A DNA stretch of 18,143 bases from Clostridia bacterium (GTDB lineage Bacteria; Bacillota; Clostridia; Oscillospirales; CAG-272). Below are positions 13,708 through 18,143 of this stretch, one piece after another. The notes under the pieces were generated by a model. It was not told where the DNA came from. It did not search any database and saw only the letters and a list, made by a program, of their open reading frames with translations. The translations under genes and the position numbers were made by a program. The stretch lies in contig CAAFLY010000057.1 in NCBI GenBank assembly GCA_900763885.1, positions 1 through 18,143 on the forward strand, in the 5' to 3' direction. Each line of letters opens with the position of its first letter. Positions within the stretch are counted from its first letter, which is position 1.

Positions 13708-13736
13708 TTGACAAATCGGAAAAAATGCGGTATAAT
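13708..13736 (+). promoter_or_regulatory. Consensus sigma-A promoter for tcdA and the Rrf2 gene
   Basis: TTGACA (13708-13713) and TATAAT (13731-13736) with a 17-base spacer, a perfect consensus. The expected leader before the ATG at 13785 is about 43 bases. I saw no convincing Rrf2/IscR-type palindrome over it. Confidence 0.87.
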
Positions 13737-13784
13737 ATCCCTACCAAGTTTATAGAGATTCGGATACTGTGAGGTGAGAGACGG

Positions 13785-14531
13785 ATGGAAAATGAGATGT
13801 ATTCCCGGACGGTGCGGCTGATCGGTCAGGCAGGGTTTGAGAGACTGCGGCGGGCGCATATCTGCCTGTTTGGGGTCGGCGGCGTCGGCGGAGCTGCCAT
13901 GGAGGCGCTGGTCCGTGCCGGTATCGGAAAAATCACCCTCGTCGATCCCGACACCGTCGCCGTGTCCAATCTGAACCGACAGCTCGTCGCCACGTGGGAG
14001 ACGGTCGGCATGTACAAAACCGAGGCGGCAGCCGCGCGCATCCGTGCCATCGACCCCGCCTGCACCGTCCTTGAGCGGCGCACGTTCTATCTCCCCGAAA
14101 ACGCCGCCGATTTCGATTTCGCCGCCTACGATTACGTCCTCGACGCCATCGATACCGTCAGCGCCAAGCTGTCCATCGTCGAGGAGTGCAAAAAAGCCGG
14201 CACTCCCGTCATCTGCGCGATGGGGACCGGCAATAAGCTGACCGCGGAGGGGCTGACCGTCACCGATATTGCCAAAACGCATACCTGCCCTCTCGCCGCC
14301 GTCATGCGCCGGGAACTGAAAAAGCGCGGCATCCAGCGGGTCAAGGTCGTCTACTCCCCCGTTCCGCCCGTCAGACCCGCGCCCGATCCTGCTGCCGCCG
14401 GAAACAAGCAGCCGCCCGCGTCCATCTCCTTTGTCCCCCCGGTCTGCGGCTATCTCATGGCTGGCGAGGTCGTCCGGGATCTGCTGAACGAAACGGAACA
14501 AACGGAAAACGAAGGAAGTGATCGGTTATGA
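13785..14531 (+). CDS. tcdA: tRNA threonylcarbamoyladenosine dehydratase (TcdA/CsdL, ThiF/E1-like)
   Basis: 248 residues. It makes cyclic t6A at position 37 of ANN-decoding tRNAs using ATP. The E1/ThiF fold is visible: RTVRLIGQAGFERLRRAHI at the N-terminus, the nucleotide-binding loop GVGGVGG (30-36), SNLNRQLVA (61-69, with the ATP-contacting NRQ), DAIDTVSAK (120-128), and CAMGTGNKL followed by DIAKTHTCPLAAVMRRELKK (161-180), typical of TcdA rather than MoeB or ThiF. SPVPP is also conserved in the family. There is no ThiS-type partner nearby. In E. coli the enzyme works with the CsdA/CsdE sulfur system; here a cysteine desulfurase is encoded elsewhere in the window. The stop overlaps the start of the Rrf2 gene. 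GAGGTGAG precedes the ATG. Confidence 0.92.
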   Translation: MENEMYSRTVRLIGQAGFERLRRAHICLFGVGGVGGAAMEALVRAGIGKITLVDPDTVAVSNLNRQLVATWETVGMYKTEAAAARIRAIDPACTVLERRTFYLPENAADFDFAAYDYVLDAIDTVSAKLSIVEECKKAGTPVICAMGTGNKLTAEGLTVTDIAKTHTCPLAAVMRRELKKRGIQRVKVVYSPVPPVRPAPDPAAAGNKQPPASISFVPPVCGYLMAGEVVRDLLNETEQTENEGSDRL

Positions 14532-14941
14532 TGGTCTCCACGAAGGGGCGGTACGCTCTGCGCGTCATGCTCGACATCGCGGAACACAAAAACGAGGGGT
14601 ACCTCTCCCTCAACGATATTGCTACCCGGCAGGAGGTCTCCATGAAGTACCTCGAAGCCATCGTCGCCTCCCTCTGCCGCGCGGGTCTGCTCGAAAGCAA
14701 GCGCGGAAAGGCCGGCGGCTATGCCCTCACCAGATCCCCCGCAAACTATACCATCGGCGAGATCATCAAGGCGGCGGAGGGCGGTCTGTCCCCGGTCGCC
14801 TGCCCGGAATGCGACGGTGAATCGTGCAGCCGCGCCCCCCATTGCCAGACGCTCCCCGTGTGGCGCAACCTCGACCGGATCATCGACGAGTACCTGGAGG
14901 GGATCACGCTGGCGGATCTGCTCACGGGGCAGGTCGGGTGA
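14528..14941 (+). CDS. Rrf2 family transcriptional regulator with IscR-like cysteine cluster
   Basis: 137 residues. The winged-helix part (1-80) has the family start MVSTKGRYALRVMLDIAEH, then LSLNDIATRQEVSMKYLEAI and the wing GKAGGYALTRSP. The C-terminal part carries CPECDGESCSRAPHC (Cys92, Cys95, Cys100, Cys106), comparable to the three Fe-S-binding cysteines of IscR, so it probably senses Fe-S cluster status; a CymR-like cysteine-sensing role is the alternative. The likely targets are the ISC genes, possibly those at 6027-8077, but this is inference. Translation is coupled to tcdA: ATG at 14528 overlaps the tcdA TGA. A second ATG at 14531 would remove one residue. AAGGAAG lies upstream. Confidence 0.92.
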   Translation: MMVSTKGRYALRVMLDIAEHKNEGYLSLNDIATRQEVSMKYLEAIVASLCRAGLLESKRGKAGGYALTRSPANYTIGEIIKAAEGGLSPVACPECDGESCSRAPHCQTLPVWRNLDRIIDEYLEGITLADLLTGQVG

Positions 14942-14963
14942 CGGATACGCGGCTCTATAAAAA

Positions 14964-15016
14964 AACAAGCCGGATCTCTCGGACGGATTCTGTACCGTCA
15001 GGAGGTCCGGCTTGTT
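14964..15016. terminator. Bidirectional intrinsic terminator between the Rrf2 gene and alaS
   Basis: AACAAGCCGGA (14964-14974) pairs perfectly with TCCGGCTTGTT (15006-15016). Inside is a smaller GACGG/CCGTC stem. On the minus strand the stem is followed by a run of T residues, a good terminator for alaS. On the plus strand it is followed by the T-rich CTGTTTTGTCTTTT, weaker but adequate for the tcdA-Rrf2 unit. It is the only standard intrinsic terminator I found in the window. Confidence 0.85.
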
Positions 15017-15073
15017 CTGTTTTGTCTTTTCAGGAGGGCAGGAAAACGGGACGTGTCCCTGCCTATGCCCGGA

Positions 15074-17707
15074 TCACTTCAGCATGGAGCAGAGTATCTC
15101 GCACGCCGCGCCGAGGGCGTCGGGGATCTTGTCCATATCGCGGCCGCCGGAGGTTGCGCTGTCGGGCCGTCCGCCACCCTTGCCGCCGGTGATCGCCGAT
15201 ACCGCCTTGAGGAGATTGCCCGCGTGCGCACCACAGCATACCGCGTCCTTGCCGCAGGCGGAGACAAAGTTCAGCTTGCCGCCGTTTTCCACCGCGAATA
15301 CCGCCACCGCGTCGGGCGCCTTGTCACGCAGCGCGTCGCAGAGACTCCGTACCGCATCGAGCGCCGTTTCGCCGAGGTCCGCCGTGATGAGCCGCACGCT
15401 GCCGACCGTTTTCGCGCCCGCAAGCAGGGAATCGAGCTTTCCGGACGCCAGCTTGCCACCAAGCGCGTCGATCTCTCTTCTCGCAGCGGACAGCTCCGCC
15501 GTCAGGGATTGCGCGCGATGTGCCATGTCCGCCGGATTCTGTGCCTTGAGCGCCTTTGCCGTGTCCGCGATCAGTCCGTCCTTCTCGGCGAGCAGAGACA
15601 GAACGCCCAGTCCCGTCACGCCCTCGATCCGGCGCACACCGGCAGCCACAGAGGTTTCCGAGACGATCTTGAACAGCCCGATCTTCGCCGTGTTGTCGCA
15701 GTGGGTACCGCCGCACAGCTCCGTCGAGAAGTCGCCCATCTTCACCATGCGCACGACCTTGCCGTACTTTTCGCCGAACAGTGCCATCGCACCCTCGGCA
15801 CGCGCGGTCTCCATGTCCGTTTCCTTCGTCACGATCGGATTGCCCGCGAGAATGTTCGCGTTGACGATCATCTCCACCTTTTTCCATTCATCGGCGGTCA
15901 GCGGCGCGAAATGCGTGAAGTCAAAGCGCACATGACCCTCGTCCACGTAGGAGCCCGCCTGCTCCACGTGATTGCCCAGCACCTGACGGAGCGCCGCCTG
16001 CAGGAGATGGCACGCCGAGTGGTTCCGACGGATCGCGTCCCGTCTTGCGTCCGCAATGTCCGCCGTCACCTCGTCGCCCACGGAGAGGATCCCGCCCACG
16101 AGCGTGCACTGGTGCAGATAAATATTGTCCGTTTTCTTTGTGTCGTATACGTTGAGCATCGTCGCGCCGGCGTAGATCGTGCCCGTGTCGCCGACCTGAC
16201 CGCCGCCCTCGCCATAGAAGGGAGTCTTGTCCAGAATGACGGTGCAGTCGCCCTCCGACACCTCCTCGACAGGGCCCTCGTCCGTTAAGATCGCAAGCAC
16301 CCGCGCGCCCGTCGTGCGGTAATCCGTGTAGCCGGTGAACGTCGTCTGCGGCAGGCCGGAGAGAGCCGTCTTGTCGGTGCTGTCCCAGCCGGAGATGTTC
16401 GCTCTCGCCTCACGCGCACGGCTTCTCTGCGCCTGCATCAGCTTGCGGAACGTTTCCTCGTCGATGTCCAGGCCGGATTCCTCCGCGATTTCCCGTGTCA
16501 GATCGATGGGGAAGCCGAACGTGTCGTACAGCTTGAATACCTCCTCGCCGGAGATGACCTGCGCGCCCTCCTTGACAGCGCCGCGGATCAGGTTCGACAG
16601 AATGGTCAGACCCGCGTCGATGGTGGCGTTGAAGCGGTCCTCCTCCATGGACATGACCTTTTTGATGTAGTCCGCCTTTTCGCCCAGCTCCGGATAGCCC
16701 GCCACGTTCTCACGGATGACGACGTCGCAGACCTCGGTCAGAAATTCGCGGTCGATGCCGAGCAGCTTGCCGTTGCGGACAGCGCGTCGGAGGAGACGGC
16801 GGAGCACATAGCCGCGCCCCTCATTGGAGGGATTCACGCCGTCGGAGATCATGAAGGTAGCGCCGCGCACGTGGTCGGTGATGACGCGGATGGAGATGTC
16901 GTCCTTCTGGTTCTCGCCGTACTTTTTGCCGGAGATCGCCACGACCTTGTCGAGGATCTTGCGCACGCCGTCCACCTCAAACATATTGTCCACGCCCTGC
17001 ATGACGCAGGCAAGCCGCTCCAGACCCATACCGGTATCGATGTTCTTGTGCTCCAGCTCCGTGTAGGTGCCGTCGCCCATATTGTTGAACTGGGAGAACA
17101 CGTTGTTCCAGATCTCCATAAAGCGGTCGCAGTCGCAGCCGGGGCCGCAGTCGGGAGAGCCGCAGCCGTATTTTTCGCCGCGGTCGAAGTAGATCTCGGA
17201 GCAGGGGCCGCACGGACCGGTGCCGTGTTCCCAGAAGTTGTCCGCCTTGCCGAGCCGGGTCACGTGATCCGCCGGAACGCCGATCTCCTTCGTCCAGATG
17301 TCGAACGCCTCGTCGTCCTCCACGTAGATGGATGGATAGAGCAGGTCTGCGGGGATCTGCAGCGTTTCGGTGAGGAATTCCCACGCCCACGCGATGGCCT
17401 CATGCTTGAAGTAGTCGCCGAAGGAGAAGTTGCCGAGCATTTCGAAGAAGGTGCCGTGGCGCGCGGTATGTCCAACGCGTTCGAGGTCGGGCGTACGGAT
17501 GCACTTCTGGCAGGTGGTGACTCTGCGGCGCGGCGGTTCGACCTCTCCGGTGAAGAATTTCTTCATGGGTGCCATACCGGAGTTGATGAGAAGCAGGGAT
17601 TTATCGCCCTGCGGTACAAGCGGGAAGGAGGGGAGGCGCAGATGCCCCTTGGATTCAAAGAACGAGAGATATTTCTCGCGCAGATCATTGACACTGGTCC
17701 ATTCCAT
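15074..17707 (-). CDS. alaS: Alanine--tRNA ligase
   Basis: 877 residues, full length for bacterial AlaRS. It charges tRNA-Ala and edits mis-charged Ser/Gly. The class II catalytic domain is at the N-terminus (INSGMAPMKKFF, TTCQKCIRTPDLE, GRHTFFEMLGNFSFGDYF-like segment at 80-100, with ARHGTFFEML). A Cys-rich loop (CGSPDCGPGCDCDRF, 182-196) precedes WNNVFSQFN. The editing domain has the zinc site His563/His567 (NHSACHLLQ) with Cys665/His669 (ELCGGTHC). The C-Ala domain ends with GGKGGGRPDSATSGG (841-855). No frameshift or missing motif was seen. AAAGGAGAT precedes the ATG. The leader from the promoter is about 40 bases, too short for a T-box. Confidence 0.97.
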   Translation of the reverse strand: MEWTSVNDLREKYLSFFESKGHLRLPSFPLVPQGDKSLLLINSGMAPMKKFFTGEVEPPRRRVTTCQKCIRTPDLERVGHTARHGTFFEMLGNFSFGDYFKHEAIAWAWEFLTETLQIPADLLYPSIYVEDDEAFDIWTKEIGVPADHVTRLGKADNFWEHGTGPCGPCSEIYFDRGEKYGCGSPDCGPGCDCDRFMEIWNNVFSQFNNMGDGTYTELEHKNIDTGMGLERLACVMQGVDNMFEVDGVRKILDKVVAISGKKYGENQKDDISIRVITDHVRGATFMISDGVNPSNEGRGYVLRRLLRRAVRNGKLLGIDREFLTEVCDVVIRENVAGYPELGEKADYIKKVMSMEEDRFNATIDAGLTILSNLIRGAVKEGAQVISGEEVFKLYDTFGFPIDLTREIAEESGLDIDEETFRKLMQAQRSRAREARANISGWDSTDKTALSGLPQTTFTGYTDYRTTGARVLAILTDEGPVEEVSEGDCTVILDKTPFYGEGGGQVGDTGTIYAGATMLNVYDTKKTDNIYLHQCTLVGGILSVGDEVTADIADARRDAIRRNHSACHLLQAALRQVLGNHVEQAGSYVDEGHVRFDFTHFAPLTADEWKKVEMIVNANILAGNPIVTKETDMETARAEGAMALFGEKYGKVVRMVKMGDFSTELCGGTHCDNTAKIGLFKIVSETSVAAGVRRIEGVTGLGVLSLLAEKDGLIADTAKALKAQNPADMAHRAQSLTAELSAARREIDALGGKLASGKLDSLLAGAKTVGSVRLITADLGETALDAVRSLCDALRDKAPDAVAVFAVENGGKLNFVSACGKDAVCCGAHAGNLLKAVSAITGGKGGGRPDSATSGGRDMDKIPDALGAACEILCSMLK

Positions 17708-17752
17708 ACAGGTGGATCTCCTTTATTTCATAGAAATATTCCATAATACTAT

Positions 17753-17781
17753 ATTATAGCATTCGCGGTGGGGGAAGTCAA
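17753..17781 (-). promoter_or_regulatory. Sigma-A promoter for alaS
   Basis: On the minus strand TTGACT (17776-17781) and TATAAT (17753-17758) with a 17-base spacer. Transcription should start near 17746, giving a leader of about 40 bases. Confidence 0.82.
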
Positions 17782-17810
17782 GGTTTTTTTCGGTTTTCTT
17801 ATATAGTGCC

Positions 17811-18141
17811 GGGACTCTGTCCCGCGCCCTTTTGTTTTGACCTGCGGTCGGCGATATTCCCGCGCGGCAGGTACGAGGATGCCTTGGCATCCAGTACCGA
17901 GCCGTGCGGCGGCAGCGTACTTGCGGTTTTGGCTATTATCGGGACTTGTCCCGATTGCCCTTGGGCATTTTCTACTCTCACTGGCGTTTGGCTTTGGTCG
18001 TTTGTTTTTTATTCGGAATCGACGTTTGGCTTGGATTGTTCTTTCTGGCTTCACCAGAGGGGAATACCACGTCGTACGTGGGGATTTTATTGCTCCTTGC
18101 GGGGGCACCAAAGGACAGGGACGGCGGGATTTGCGAATCCC
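17811..18141. other. Noncoding stretch packed with short hairpins
   Basis: No credible gene was found from 17782 to the window end. Perfect short inverted repeats follow one another: GGGAC-TCT-GTCCC (17811-17823), GGATGC-CTTG-GCATCC inside GGTAC/GTACC (17870-17898), ATCGGGA-CTTG-TCCCGAT (17938-17955), TGCC-CTTG-GGCA (17956-17967), CCACGT-CGT-ACGTGG (18067-18081) and GGGATT-TGCG-AATCCC (18126-18141). Two near-repeats of CGTTTGGCTT lie between. Three successive hairpins share the stable CTTG loop. This may be a structured RNA, an intergenic repeat element or the 3' region of a gene beyond the window. Confidence 0.55.
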
Positions 18142-18143
18142 CC

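Noticed and set aside
17708..17810. T-box riboswitch upstream of alaS
   Set aside because: The promoter lies only about 40 bases before the start codon, too short for a T-box, and no T-box motif was seen.
17749..18111. 120-codon minus-strand open frame upstream of alaS
   Set aside because: It overlaps the alaS promoter, reads through many hairpins and has no ribosome site or recognisable domain.

Overview
This window reads as chromosomal DNA of a fairly GC-rich member of the Bacillota, class Clostridia (probably an uncultured gut-type lineage). The basis is inference from gene content: the yceD-rpmF arrangement, an OmpR/ArlS-like two-component pair, an ISC-type cysteine desulfurase plus a short clostridial NifU-like scaffold, an Rrf2 regulator with an IscR-like cysteine cluster, a DUF4838 sugar hydrolase and a lipoprotein sugar-binding protein of the clostridial type. 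Promoters are consensus sigma-A boxes, mostly with 17-base spacers, and most ribosome binding sites are strong GGAGG types. No rRNA, tRNA, CRISPR, transposase or phage gene was found.

Layout. 1-848 (minus): yceD followed by a small gene that begins exactly like ribosomal protein L32 but then departs from it and runs off the window edge. 1100-3848 (minus): histidine kinase, response regulator and a small UBA-like/membrane protein. 4001-8077 (plus): a consensus promoter with an operator-like palindrome, a DUF4838 hydrolase, a cysteine desulfurase and a NifU/IscU scaffold. 8649-9662 (minus): a TIGR01212/YhcC-type radical SAM protein. 9741-11187 (plus): a MIF-family tautomerase and a PfkB sugar kinase resembling KDG kinase. 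11553-13541 (minus): a Gly-rich membrane-anchored secreted protein and a broken solute-binding lipoprotein. 13708-14941 (plus): tcdA overlapping an Rrf2/IscR-like regulator. 15074-17781 (minus): alaS, which shares a bidirectional terminator with the Rrf2 gene.

The most unusual content lies between the genes. A dispersed repeat occurs six times (about 1028-1119, 3292-3411, 7228-7442, 8090-8295, 8499-8688, 13590-13696). It consists of a GGGGAACG-rich run, a small CTTTTGA/AAAAGC hairpin, an AAAACTTTTATATGG box and an ATATAGTTTGTGCA box; in three copies a further conserved block follows. Five of the six copies sit directly downstream of a gene in that gene's orientation. In three of them (kinase, UBA-like protein, radical SAM protein) the repeat itself encodes the Gly/Asn-rich C-terminal tail and supplies the TGA stop. 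Two copies meet tail to tail between nifU and the radical SAM gene and form a roughly 520-base nested inverted repeat. Three other families of short, hairpin-forming tandem repeats occupy 7413-7529, 11198-11303 and 11475-11540, and a string of small hairpins fills 17811-18141.

Functionally, the window combines translation and tRNA maintenance (alaS, tcdA, the L32-like gene, possibly the radical SAM gene), Fe-S assembly (cysteine desulfurase, NifU, Rrf2), and uronate or glycan use (DUF4838 hydrolase, KDG-kinase-like protein, degraded sugar-binding lipoprotein). These are mostly separate small operons, not one dedicated pathway.
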